64,000 bases of DNA from Ascidia mentula (lineage: Eukaryota; Chordata; Ascidiacea; Phlebobranchia; Ascidiidae): NCBI GenBank assembly GCA_947561715.1, contig OX387203.1:434001-498000 (forward strand), given 5' to 3'. Below, in pieces: positions 1-13,484 of the stretch (its first letter is position 1; the number at the start of each line of letters is the position of its first letter). The notes beneath the pieces were generated by a model. It saw nothing but the letters and a program-made list of their open reading frames with translations. It did no database searches and was not told the origin of the DNA. The translations under genes were made by a program, and so were the position numbers.

Positions 1-735
1 TTATAGCACTGTAAGTATAGCAACGATATTTAAAGCACATTTGTAGATTAAGATATCGAAACAAACAAACCCATATTGAAAACGCGCAAATTTCCAATTA
101 ACCAAAAGGAATATCTTCAACACCTAAATATACTTGCCTTATTTTGAAGAACATCGATACATTCCATTAATCGACAAGTCGCATATACTGCTGTTACTAC
201 ATCAATTCAGTCAACTTAATCCGTGTCAACAATATTTTTCAGTCTTGTGATCCCGAGGCTGTCACTGACGATTGCCTGCAAGACTTGCAAGACGAAGCCA
301 ATACTTTACTCAAAACCGTACTCAACACAACAGAAGAAACCCACGACACAAAGGTAAATTATGACTTAATTTACATCATAGTGTCGTCTTTGTGACGTAA
401 TTTACGTCACGGTGACGTCTTTTTTAACAATTGACATTCACCCAAAACAAAAAATTCTGGATGGTTTCACTTTCGTTGTTAAAGATTCAATTTAGGAAAA
501 GTTACTTGACATAAGAACAGAGTTCAATCGATCTGTACATTGCAAGTTGATGAGAAATTTGAACGTGTTTGGTCTAATCACGTGAGCTTGACGTAACCAT
601 ACTTTACAGGTGAAAGACCTTCTATCCGATTTTCAACACGTTGTGAAGGAACATAAACAAAATGTGCGCTCAATATGCAGCGTGTTCAGTCCAAGGATAT
701 TTCAAATTTTGAATCAGTTTTACTACAGTTTGTAA
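1..735 (+). CDS. 3' end of an unrecognised protein-coding gene (partial)
   Basis: Three in-frame exon pieces are visible: 1-10 (end of an exon, donor gtaagt), 243-353 and the terminal exon 610-735, which stops at TAA 733-735. Acceptors are ...tttttcag and ...ctttacag. The readable tail is about 79 residues, starting SCDPEAVTDDCLQD and ending FYYSL. It is hydrophilic and probably helical, with no motif I recognise. A polyadenylation signal follows at 818-823. The 5' part lies outside the window, so the family cannot be named; a small coiled-coil complex subunit is possible but is only a guess. Confidence 0.6.
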
Positions 736-817
736 TAATTGATTGTGCAGTTGACCCACAATGCAATGCGTTTTTTTATTTTATTTATTACTTTTTAGAT
801 TTTATACATTTACCCAA

Positions 818-823
818 TAAAGT
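818..823 (+). terminator. Polyadenylation signal AATAAA for the left-edge gene
   Basis: AATAAA lies 83 bp after the stop codon of the left-edge gene, followed by GT/T-rich sequence, as expected for a cleavage site. Confidence 0.6.
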
Positions 824-2219
824 GGTTGGTGTTTTTTTTGTAGTTTATTTATAAATCACCTTTGAATGTGGGAGAAATATTTACTGTTATGTTTATCGAA
901 GTAATTTCTTCGTTGTATTAAAATAGCGTGCAAGATATTCGTTGTGTGATATTGTTGGGTTATGCTTTTATGCAAAGCAAAGTGAACCAGATTGTGCATC
1001 GTACGTACATTTAGTAAAGAGTAATTAGGGCAGAAGCTCGTTAAAAGTTTTCCAAACGAGTAAAACTGTGGAACAATTTCACTGCAATTGCGCAACTCAT
1101 ATAACCTTTTAACTTCTATATTTACACACAATCGGTGTTACAAACATTGCATCAAACACAAGTTCATCAATGAATTTGCCTACACATTATCCACAGTAAA
1201 CATGATGCACCAATTTAAAAAAACAAAATAGAAAATTACTTGTACTCACCAAGTTTGGTCTACGTTACTTTAACCAGTTCCATTCCATTTGATTCTTTTG
1301 AAACGTGCACGTTGCCAATTGCAATTATCAGCCCGTTTGTGCCAGAAGAAAAATATGAGAAAAAAGAACAACTTCAATTCCTTCAAGCGCAGCGAATAAG
1401 TTTTCTGTGTTTTTGTTTTAATTATTTTCTGTTCTTACATTAATCTCATGGAGTTTGGCCGTTTCAAACTTTGATTTATTGATGTTGTTTTTTTTTTTAC
1501 TTTAGTGATCTTTCGCGAACCTAACATCAATAATTTTGCTTAAAAAAATGTGCATGGCGCAAAATGTAAAACTTTTTAAGTTTTTTTTCTAGTTAGATTG
1601 TGAAAAAGTGTACATAGGTGAAAGTTATATTGCTTAAGTTGTCTTTTTGCTAAATTTTTACTCTTAGTCCCTAAAGATTTTTTTAATTTTGCGTCACATT
1701 AAATGGGGTCACGTGGGTGCCAGAGCAACTGGCGAAAACGAAAAATGAAACGCGAGCACATGTTTGAGAATTTCGCGTTAATTACGCGCTAAACAATGCC
1801 AACGGCAAGCAGCTGTTTATCAAATCTAGATTGCATTGACAAACCACAATAATGCTTAGTGAATTAATCAAAAGATTGGTTTGGGAATGTTTTCTTTTAG
1901 ACGAAATACTTGTGACCCAGACTGGAAAAAATGTCGTGCGCGGAGGATATATCCTCCGCGCACTTTTGCGAAAATTTACTGATAATCCGCGCAATATTAA
2001 CGACTTAATGCATTAACATACGAAAAACGTTGCGATCGTCCGCGCAATTAACGATCGCCGAAACGAAATCCTCCGCGCAAAAAACAAACTTTCCAATCTG
2101 GCTTGTGACGCCATTACGTAATCGGAAATTGCGTTCGTAATGTTACTGAATATTTTCAGAAGTGGAACCCATAAATTTACTAAAATTTTTGTCAAACTCT
2201 AACAACTAGCTGCTGTAAA
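824..2219. other. Intergenic gap; one MITE, otherwise nothing recognised
   Basis: AT-rich sequence between the left-edge gene and NACA. It holds the MITE at 1917-2101 and presumably the NACA promoter and 5' UTR in the last 100-200 bp. Short ORFs here have no recognisable similarity and I do not call them. Confidence 0.5.
1917..2101. mobile_element. Non-autonomous hAT-like MITE with intact target-site duplication
   Basis: The 185-bp element begins CCAGACTGGAAAA and ends TTTCCAATCTGG, imperfect terminal inverted repeats. It is flanked by a perfect 8-bp direct repeat CTTGTGAC (1909-1916 and 2102-2109), the duplication length of hAT transposases. A perfect 28-bp palindrome occupies 1936-1963, and the motif CCGCGCAA recurs inside. 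There is no coding capacity. Related copies lie at 8210-8362 and 47813-47969, with a fragment near 56341-56398. Confidence 0.85.
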
Positions 2220-4245
<2,026 letters not shown>

Positions 4246-4545
4246 CACAACCTTCACCCAGCTGCCGAAAGTGGATTTTACACAGTAAAAAATCTACCAG
4301 GATTCCACCAACGTTGCAGCTCTGGGTTCAACCACAAAAAACATCTTAATTTGTAGTTGTCAAAAGCTGCTATTTTTTTCCACGGTGTTCAATTTAAAAA
4401 GTTAGTGATTGATTTTGTGCAACAGTTAACTAGTTTTTGGGTAAAAACAGTTAAGTGTATGCAAAACTTGGGATTTCAGAATAATTTTTTGTGTTTCTGT
4501 ATTTTGTTATAAACATGGCATGACGACAGAAGTGTGGTCCATGAG

Positions 4546-4551
4546 AATAAA
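4546..4551 (+). terminator. Polyadenylation signal AATAAA for NACA
   Basis: AATAAA lies about 300 bp after the NACA stop. The intervening sequence has no ORF and reads as a 3' UTR. Confidence 0.6.
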
Positions 4552-5052
4552 CCTTTCCATAACAACTTATTTCTGACTGCTTTTTAGTTACATTGGAGGG
4601 TGCAAATTGTATTGGTAACTTAATTTTGAAAGTCTTGTTAGTTTGATCTCCCTTCCATCACTTTTTCACAACAATTTAGTATGCATTCTTGTATACAAAG
4701 TACACTGCAACAATATTTACAAATGCAACTAAATTAAAACTAACTTTTTCAACAAGACAATACATTTTTGCAAGGTTTTTCAAAACATTTTTCGTGTTTT
4801 GAAGGTAGCATTATAAAAGGATTGAAATACCACCAAGTGACAGAAAACTTTCAACAAATTTTTGCAAACAAATTATTTGATTTGTCAATCCATGTATTCA
4901 CACCAACCACAACTTGACACTCTTGTTTGTTTTCCAAAATAATAAAAAAAAATTCTATGACAAATCTCCTTTTACTGCCAAACATACACAATACCAAACC
5001 AATAACAAATTCATCACATTTTAAAAAGACAAATTTTTGTGGTTTGGCACAG
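4552..5052. other. Gap between convergent NACA and zinc-finger genes
   Basis: Tail-to-tail intergenic sequence, about 500 bp. The upper part is presumably the 3' UTR of the minus-strand zinc-finger gene. I see no clear minus-strand AATAAA and no other feature. Confidence 0.4.
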
Positions 5053-6915
5053 CTACATACTAAGAGGCACTCCGACATCAAGGACGCCATTGTTGTGATT
5101 TGTATTAAGGTGTTCATGTAGGTCTTCGGTAGAGGTAAATGTTTGGTCACATAAAACGCATCCTTGCTTTGCCACATTGTGGGACACCATGTGTTCTGAC
5201 AACTTTGAATCATCAGTAAATGTTTTATCACCATGCGGGCATTGATGTTCTGCGGAAATGTGGGCATAATTCTGAGCGGTAAATATCATTTGTTCTGTTT
5301 CACCGTCATTGGAATTTTGTGCCAAAAGTGTTTCTGGTGCAAATGGTTTCACATCAGGTTCTTCTTCAAAACTATCGGGCACTTGAGCGTCGACGGCCAG
5401 CTGGGTAAAGTCAGACAGAATGTGTTTCCTTGGGGGTAATACAGGCTTTAGCGTTGGGTTATTGGCACATATTAACTCATGCTGCTTGCTTTTAATTTGG
5501 GTTTCAGAAATTTCACCACAGTATGGGCACATTTGTTGGGTGTTAACTGAATTTGAAGTACAATTATGCACTGTCAGGTCCTCCAACTTGGTAAACACTG
5601 TGCTGCAAATAGTGCACTGGTATGTATGTTCTTCAATGTTTGGGTGACTTTTTCTCTCATGGTTTTCAAGGGACAATTCTGATGCAAATAATATGTTACA
5701 TTCTTCACAAGAACGTGTCTCACTCTCATTTAAAGCACCATGTACTTTCATGTGAGACAACAACTGAGGTTTTTGAATGAAAAATTGATCACATTCCCCA
5801 CAAACATAGACCTTTTCACCAGTGTGTGATTGTAGATGCATCATAAGCTGGGCAGTTGCAGGAAAAGTTGTCTGACAAATAGAACAACTATACTTCAGTC
5901 CACCACCCAAGTGGCTAACTTCATGTGCCAACTTCTCAGTTTGGCTGTCGAACAATTTGTCGCAATATTTGCACCGAAGGTTTTCAGTACTTGGTAGAGT
6001 TTTCACTGGTTCTGATTCTCTGATTGCATTCTTAGGTTTCCTGCCTCTGCCATCAAACTTTCTGAGAAGCATAGTGGTGCTAAGTACATCTTCCGGATCA
6101 ATCACATCCTCATCTAACTCCATATCCTCATCCAGCACCACCTTTATTACAAGACGATAAGAATTTGCTGCATCTGCTTTGCATTCATGAGCAAGTAGCA
6201 CATTCGCTGCATCAAAATTTTCACCACAATTAATGCAGTAATATGGGATTGTAAGCAAATGTGTCCTTTCGTGTCGTGATATTGCCTCCACAGTGTAAGA
6301 ACTAAATCCACAGATGTAGCACATGTATGTGGTTCTGTGCACAAAGTCAAAATGCTTCTTCATCTGCCCCTTATTTGGAAAGTCAATTTCACAGTAAGGA
6401 CAAGAAAGGTCCTCCCTTTCTACACTATGCACAGTTGCTACGTGTTTTTCAAGGCCGGCATCAGTGCTGAAGCCTCTGCAACATATTTTGCAGTAGGATC
6501 TGTTCTCTCCAGTGTGTAACCTGTAATGCACTTTTAGGTGGTCTTTCCGAGTGAAACCTCTTCCACAAATGTCGCACTTGAAGGGTTTGGTTTCCATATG
6601 AATGTATGTATGACGGATCAGCTTAAATTTAGACTTGAAAACTTTTGAGCAAACAGTGCAGATGTATTCATTTGAGTCTCCATCTTTACACACTTTGGCA
6701 GACCGATATTTAATTCTAATATGGTCCGTTGAAACTGCTTTTAAAAGATTGTTGTCTGATTTATTATGCATTTCAATGTGATCTTCATATCTCTTCTTTT
6801 GCAGAAAAGTTTTGTCGCAAGTCTTGCAGTTGTACCTTCGCTTGACCATTGTAAATTTTTTTACCAAAACCGTATCTACACAAATGGTTTGAACATGATT
6901 AAGTTTGTTTTTCAT
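5053..6915 (-). CDS. C2H2 zinc-finger protein, intronless CDS
   Basis: An uninterrupted 620-residue ORF from ATG 6913-6915. It carries about a dozen C2H2 fingers: one near residue 29 (CKTCDKTF), a block around 66-245 (YICTVCSKVF, FKCDICGRGF, YCKICCRGFSTDAG, LSCPYCEIDF, YMCYICGFSS, YYCINCGENF), and a second block around 315-480 (LRCKYCDKLF, YSCSICQTTF, YVCGECDQFF, RSCEECNILF, YQCTICSTVF). Two more lie near the end. Only the link between the second and third fingers (HMETKPF) and a few others resemble the TGEKP linker. The next-to-last finger is degenerate: HQCPHGDKTF has His where the second Cys should be. Such proteins are usually nuclear DNA-binding transcription factors, but the array does not identify a target or a named ortholog. 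Met23 (MVKRRYNCKTC) is an alternative start just before the first finger. Divergent from GTPBP4. Confidence 0.9.
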   Translation of the reverse strand: MKNKLNHVQTICVDTVLVKKFTMVKRRYNCKTCDKTFLQKKRYEDHIEMHNKSDNNLLKAVSTDHIRIKYRSAKVCKDGDSNEYICTVCSKVFKSKFKLIRHTYIHMETKPFKCDICGRGFTRKDHLKVHYRLHTGENRSYCKICCRGFSTDAGLEKHVATVHSVEREDLSCPYCEIDFPNKGQMKKHFDFVHRTTYMCYICGFSSYTVEAISRHERTHLLTIPYYCINCGENFDAANVLLAHECKADAANSYRLVIKVVLDEDMELDEDVIDPEDVLSTTMLLRKFDGRGRKPKNAIRESEPVKTLPSTENLRCKYCDKLFDSQTEKLAHEVSHLGGGLKYSCSICQTTFPATAQLMMHLQSHTGEKVYVCGECDQFFIQKPQLLSHMKVHGALNESETRSCEECNILFASELSLENHERKSHPNIEEHTYQCTICSTVFTKLEDLTVHNCTSNSVNTQQMCPYCGEISETQIKSKQHELICANNPTLKPVLPPRKHILSDFTQLAVDAQVPDSFEEEPDVKPFAPETLLAQNSNDGETEQMIFTAQNYAHISAEHQCPHGDKTFTDDSKLSEHMVSHNVAKQGCVLCDQTFTSTEDLHEHLNTNHNNGVLDVGVPLSM

Positions 6916-8104
6916 TACTAATAATTATGCACTCACAAACTCACAAGGAGACATTAATGTGGCATTGCCAATTTATCAACAAAACAAGATGAACTTGTGA
7001 TATTTTCTACCTAAATGTGTTAGAGACAGAACTGTTCTGATCAGTATTTTGACATTTTTATCAAAACAACCTTTTTGAAACAAACAAATCACTACCTTTT
7101 ATTTCATTTTTCATAACGGCGCTTGTTTTTATAGTCGGTCCGGGTTTATTCGAAAACGTCCCCTTTTAAATTAAATTTGGCGCATTTTATCGCTGAGCGG
7201 CACCAGATTATGAACCTTTAAAAAACGTTGGGGGTTTTCGTGCAAACTACCTAGCCTACACCGTGAATACTGCAACAAAACCTTACTGTTTATTCTACAG
7301 AGACAAATACCACCAAAATTTAGGAACAGAGCTCAGTTTTACGAATCCGCTGGGTCTTTCAATAGGATTGGGAAAATGGCCACCGCCAGCAAACGCAATA
7401 ATTTATTTTATTCCTTTTATTGACGCGTAGTACCATTGTTTAATTTTTTTGTATCCTAACAGGCTTACATACGAACCACTTAAATAATTACGGCACACTT
7501 GCGTCATCAAGGTATTTAATTTATGTAGTCCCCAAACAAAAAAGATAAAGTTTCTTTCAAAATGGCCGACAGGTACTTTTTTTAAAGGTTAGAGTGCAAT
7601 ACAGTAATTTGTGTTATTTTGTGGTACACATGAATACAAACGTAGCAGAAATGTTTTAAATAAAGCAATTACATCTCTGTAAAAGTAAAATTTACTATTA
7701 AAATATGTTTCTTGATAGTTTAGTTCCAAATTTTACAAATACCTTTAATTTTGACTTTGTCCATGTGAAAATAAGCTTTGTTTATTTTCACAACGATTTA
7801 TTCATGTCACAAAAACAACCGAAAGCAAACGTTAACTAACAACACATCGGCGTGAACCCTTTTTTTGTTTTATATCAAGCTAATTTATAATTTTTTAAAG
7901 TGGTGGTTTCTTGGTGAAAAATGCACCAAAACAATTTGAGAAAAAGATACGGTTCAGAAAATTATGTCATTACACGAACCCAAGTTAATACCAGAACCGG
8001 GTCATTTTAGGGAAATTTCCCACCACATGTTACAAGTCGTGTCAATTTGTCTATTAATTGTTTTCATTGCTATCATCAGAAGTACTTGAGAAGAAAAGTT
8101 TAAT
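6916..8104. promoter_or_regulatory. Divergent intergenic region between the zinc-finger gene and GTPBP4
   Basis: About 1.2 kb separate the two divergent start codons, so both promoters must lie here unless 5' exons are further out. I see no strong TATA box. The stretch is AT-rich with a slightly GC-richer patch near 7140-7210. Promoter location is inferred from gene arrangement only. Confidence 0.35.
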
Positions 8105-11100
8105 ATGGCGCTTTACAATTTCAAGAAAATTACTGTTGTGCCAACTTCAAAGGTAATTTTTAGTGTTTAATCATCCAGTAAAACACGTACTCTGGTATAC
8201 TGTTGTGTGCCAGATTGGAAAAAATGTTGTGCGCCGCGCACTTTTGCGAAAATTTACCGATAATCCGCGCAATATTAATTAGCTAATGCATTAACATACG
8301 AAAAAACGTTGTGATCGTCCGCGCAATAATCCTCCGTGCCTAAAACAAACTTTCCAATCTGGGTTGTGGATTTGGATATTATCTTTTAAACTCAATATTT
8401 AGTGACAAATATTGCCCTATTCAATGCTTACGAATTATTTGTACAAAGCTTTTTTTAGTCTGTGTAAAATCCATGTAATCTGTGCTTGTCGAAAAAATTA
8501 TCCAAACAAATTATGAACATTTCAATGTGGAATTTTTATTATGTTACACAAAAAACATATATACAAACTTTATGATGAATAACTTTTATTCACAGGATTT
8601 CATTGACATCACACTTTCCAAGACACAAAGGAAGACTCCGACAGTCGTTCACAAAAGTTATCACATCAGTAGAATTCGCTCTTTTTATTGTCGGAAAGTG
8701 AAGTTCACCCAACAAAATTATCACGATCGTCTCTCAACAATAATTTCGGAATTTCCAAAACTTGAGGTAAAGCTTTCAACCTCTGCTTCTTATCCCAGAG
8801 TTATCATTTTCCCTTTTGTTTAGGATGTTCACCCATTTTACGCTGACCTCATGAATGTACTTTATGACAAAGATCATTACAAGTTGGCCCTCGGCCAAAT
8901 CAACACAGCAAGACATTTGATTGACAAGTAAGTACATTTGATATTCTGGATTTTATTGTTGAAATATAAACAAAGATGTCTTCTCCTGTTTCGATAAGTT
9001 ACTGTTTGCTAAACAAAACAGCAATATAAATGTGTAATTGCACAAATTTACCAAAGAGATTTAAAGTGTATTAAGATAAATGCAATGTAATGTTCCCTTA
9101 CCATTGAATCTTTTGGATTTTAGTGTTGGTCGTGATTATTCTCGTCTGATGAAATATGGTGACTCGTTGTATCGCTGCAAAATGCTAAAGAGAGCCGCTC
9201 TTGGAAGAATGTGCACTATCATGAAAAGACAAAAACAAACTTTGGAATATCTTGAAGAGGTTTGTGAAATGTTTTTGATGAAACCAGTGCTGACATGATT
9301 GTGCCTGTGTCAGCATTTTAGTTCAGAAGTTCAATTTGGTTCTTTCTGGTAAGTCCAAACCACATAAAGCAGGTTTTTACATTCAGGTTCGTCAACACAT
9401 GTCTCGTTTGCCGAGCATCGATCCAAACACAAGAACTCTATTAATCAGTGGATTTCCAAATGTTGGCAAGTCAAGTTTCATAAACAAGGTACAATAGACT
9501 GGTGGTTTAGTTGAATGGTTTACATGATTTAAACAATCCAAATTTAAAGCAGTATGGTTTTTGTTTGTCTGTGATGTGTATATGTGAAATTACAAATATG
9601 TTGTGTTTGATTTTGTTAGTTGACGAGGGCGGAGGTGGAAGTGCAACCTTATGCTTTCACAACCAAATCTTTATTTGTTGGACACATGGACTATAGATAT
9701 CTACGGTGGCAGGTAATTTAACAGATTTTATCAGGCTTAGTTGAGGCTTAGTTTGAGTTGGTGTATGATTTGGAAAACTGTAGTTTAATGTTTATGAACT
9801 TAATACCAAATGGAAACAATTTCATACTGTAGGCTACACAAATATAAAAAAAAACATTGAAGATTTTCAATTGTATTTAGTTTTGAAACCATTTTGATTA
9901 TAGTTAGGTAAATTGTGATTATACAAATACGCGATGAAATATTAAAAACAACATGGTGTAAAAAGGTGATTGACACCCCTGGAATCCTGGACCACCCTTT
10001 GGAAGACAGGAACACCATAGAAATGTTATCAATAACAGCATTAGCCCATCTTCGTGCTGCAGTCGTTTATGTGATGGATGTTTCTGAACAATGTGGTGAA
10101 TCATTGGAGTCCCAGTTGTCGTTGTTCAATAACATCAAACCACTGTTTACTAATAAGGTAAAGTCTGAAGTCTCAGTTGCATTTTTGTTTACACGGTCTT
10201 AAAATACATTTCAGCCGCTGTATGTGATGGCCAACAAGACAGACATAATTGCAAAAGAAGACTTATCAGAAGAAAACAAACAAATATTTGAAACACTTGA
10301 AAAGGAAGGTGTTCCAGTGTTTTGGACAAGTACTGGTATGTCATCATTAATAATCCCAACCATCATCATTGATAATTCTAGGCATCATTTAATTTTAGAA
10401 CAACTTTACCCAACCATTAACTAGAGCAGTCAAATGCTGTAAACAAATATTTAATTTCTCCAAAATGTTGTTAACAATAGTGAGTGGGGACGGAATTATG
10501 GAACTTCGGCAAGCTGCATGCGACAAACTGTTGCAGCAACGTGTCGATGCTAAGATGAGAGGAAAGAAAGTTGGCAACGTTCTCAATCGACTGAGGGTTA
10601 CGACTCCTAAACCAAGAGATGAAAAGGTTTGTCTCAAATATCTAAGATTACCTTCAGAAATAAACATTGCATGCAAATCGTTAAACCATCATTTCACTCA
10701 AAGTCTTCATGTTTTGACTTATTTTCTCAGAAAGAAATGTAAATTCGAAATGAATTATCTCTTCATAAACAGGCGAGACCTCCATGTATTCCCGAGGCTG
10801 TGCTAAAGAAACGTGCTGCCATGGTAACCGGTGGTGACCCACAGATTGCTGAGGATGGATCTGTTGCCATGGATACGGAGGAGAGAAAGAAGACTGAGCG
10901 AGATTTGGAAATTGAGATGGACGATGAATATGTTCTGGACTTACAAAGTAACCACATGTGTTTAATTCAAAACCAGGTTTTTAAGTTGATTAGAAACCCC
11001 AAAAATATGTCACGTAGACATGATTGATTTGTTATTTACCGTCAGTATTTTTTTGTTTTGCTTTTATTCCCATGTGCCTGTTGCCAGATGGCTTATTCTG

Positions 11101-12583
11101 CAGTTTTGCATAAAACTAGATTGACGTCATTTTTTTTCAAATCCTTCATACTTGAAACCACTTTCGGAATCATTGATACAAAATAAGGTCAATATAATAT
11201 CTAACATTTTGAAATGGCTTTTCAAAAAAATGCCAGAGGAATTGAAAAAGTTACTGCGATGGTGATTGTAGTTGATGTATTGGTCCTTGAAATAATCCTG
11301 AACATTTTTAAGTTCCCTAAATCTTATGTTGTATTATTCAGAATGGTGGTCGCTTAAAAATCCAGACGAGAAACACGACACGATCCCAGAGATTTGGAAC
11401 GGAAGAAATATAGCGGATTACATCGATCCGGAAGTCTTCAACAAGTTGGAGGAACTTGAGCAGGAAGAAGAAATCAGGGAGGAGGCTGGTTTCTATAACA
11501 ACGAAGAGGTAAATTTCCTCAGTTTTAGTTTTCATTTCCTCACATTGACTATTGAAAAGGAAATTTTGGTTAAAAAAATATGAAGTATTTAAAATTGTTT
11601 TGTTGTTTAGAGTTCTGAAGATGAAGAAACAAAGGAAATCCGAAAACTTGCAGCACAAATTAGAGAGAAAAAGGCAATAAGACTGGCTGAGAGTCACATG
11701 AGGAGAAAGGTATGATTGGATATTGCAACACATGTGGTTAATGAAAAAAACGTTTTGTCACACAAAATCAGCGTCATTTTGACCTGATTTGTAAGCTGAC
11801 TCCCGGTTTAATGCATTTAAATGTATATTTAGGTTTGTTTTCACCAAATATTATTTTTTTAGGTGAAAAAGCCTAAGCTCCCAGGCAAAGTGGCAGCAGA
11901 AGGCAGGAAGCCTCGAGATATGATCGGCAAACTTGGTGAACTTGGAGTGGATTTATCGGAGGCAAAGGAGGTGGGAGAAAATTTTTCTGGCTCTAATAGG
12001 TTATCTTACAAGTTTGAAAAATATGCTTCTCTTATTGGATGTTTGTTTCGAGTGTTAATGTGGTTGGTGCAAATCTTAACCATCATGCAAAAACTACACA
12101 GGGACATTTCCGATCTCGGAGCCAAACCAGGAAGTCACTAAAGCGTAAGCGTGATGTTTCCATGGATACCAGTGTGTCGAGACCTCGCAGTCAATCACGA
12201 AACAGAGAACAAAGTGGAGTCAGAGACGAACAGGTTAGTTGTTCAAACCAAACAGTAATTGGTTTAGTTTGTGTGAATGATAGTAAAGAACATGATATGT
12301 TGTACAACCATATGGGAATATTTTTATTATTTGTGTGAACCACATTTTCTGTTTTCATCCAAACACATTTTAGAAGCAAAAAGACTCGCCATGTTAACAA
12401 TCCTTTAATAATTGAACATATTTGTAACAGATGCAACAGAAAGCACGAAAGATGGCCAAACTTTCCCAGCGTAAGATGATAAGGATGGGAAAAGCAGGGG
12501 AGTCTGATCGTCACATCCCGACTGCCAAACCAAAGCACTTGATGACCGGAAAACGTGGAATTGGAAAAACTCAACGTCGCTGA
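8105..12583 (+). CDS. GTPBP4: Nucleolar GTP-binding protein 1 (GTPBP4/NOG1)
   Basis: Fifteen exons join in frame to 648 residues (human 634): 8105-8152, 8596-8766, 8824-8927, 9124-9259, 9387-9488, 9620-9712, 9966-10157, 10215-10335, 10481-10626, 10773-10947, 11342-11508, 11611-11709, 11863-11970, 12102-12233, 12431-12583. The N-terminal helical bundle ([18 protein letters not shown]) precedes the Obg-like G domain: G1 GFPNVGKSS (about 175-183), G3 DTPG (221-224), G4 NKTD (289-292). The NOG C-terminal region is charged and ends in a basic nucleolar tail ([13 protein letters not shown]). The protein is a GTPase needed for 60S subunit maturation in nucleolus and nucleoplasm. Exon 7's acceptor (gtaaaaag) has a poor polypyrimidine tract but is needed for frame and for the DTPG motif. 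Intron 1 holds a MITE (8210-8362). Confidence 0.97.
8210..8362. mobile_element. hAT-like MITE copy in GTPBP4 intron 1
   Basis: A 153-bp element beginning CCAGATTGGAAAA and ending TTTCCAATCTGG, sharing most of its interior with the element at 1917-2101 (for example AAATTTACYGATAATCCGCGCAATATTAA). Flanks are GTTGTGTG and GTTGTGGA, a decayed 8-bp target duplication (6 of 8). The left palindrome of the other copy is shortened here. Confidence 0.8.
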
Positions 12584-12619
12584 TCTGTTGTTTCTGTTGC
12601 TTGCTTGAGTTTTTGAAGG

Positions 12620-12625
12620 AATAAA
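12620..12625 (+). terminator. Polyadenylation signal AATAAA for GTPBP4
   Basis: AATAAA lies 37 bp after the GTPBP4 stop codon, implying a very short 3' UTR. Confidence 0.6.
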
Positions 12626-13484
12626 AATGTTGGTGGATGGAATTGAATGCCAGTGTAACATGCTTTCTATGTACCACCATCTAGTCAGAAGTAACATCTC
12701 TTAATAGTCTGTGCCTACAGCTCATGTGGAGTATATGAGATAAATTGTCATGTAAATAACAGGCCAAAAAAAATTTATAATTTTTACGAAGTTTCTGTTG
12801 TGTTATGACAGTACTGCCTGTAAGACTCTTCCCTGAACTAAACCACAAGTTACAAAAAGTTACAGTTTAGCAACTTTCAATGGAACAATTTTCACTCACA
12901 CAAATTGCATCTGGTGATGATTTGCATTTAATCAATGAACAGCACAAAAATAATGACAGGGCACAAAAACAGTTTTTTTGGTTAGTTAGAAGTCGGATAC
13001 AGAACTTTTTTTCACAGCACACTTGAAACACACAGAGTAGTCTGCAAACCAATTAAAACTTGTTTTGTGCAGAATACATTTGAAGCAAAGAGGTCAACAT
13101 TTAACTGAAATTATTGCCTGGTTTTATTTTGTACTTAGTATAAGGAGCTCAATAAATACTCAAGTTTTAAAACAGACGCAAGAACAGTCAACAAAATACA
13201 ATACATAACACAACAGCCCAAAAAAAACAATGAAAGCCCAACATGGATGAACTAGGTTAAACAAAGCACATAAAATGACGTAAGTGTTAAGAGTTTTTCT
13301 TTAGCTTGGGGGTCGCTTTTTTCAATAATATGAACTAAACAGTGTGATGCAATTATCTGGTGAAGTTACAAGATTGTTTGCATGCAACACCCATCCATAC
13401 CTGTGGGATGTGACATTTTTATCCTGTTTGTAATCAAACAGCTGATACAAATGTCACATGAAGTTCACACTGGGGTTTCTTGCG
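12626..13484. other. Gap between convergent GTPBP4 and CCDC43
   Basis: Holds the 3' UTR of CCDC43 (a minus-strand AATAAA sits at 13123-13128) and about 500 bp of AT-rich sequence in which I see no feature. Confidence 0.4.
13123..13128 (-). terminator. Polyadenylation signal for CCDC43
   Basis: TTTATT on the plus strand reads AATAAA on the minus strand, about 360 bp beyond the CCDC43 stop. Confidence 0.45.
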
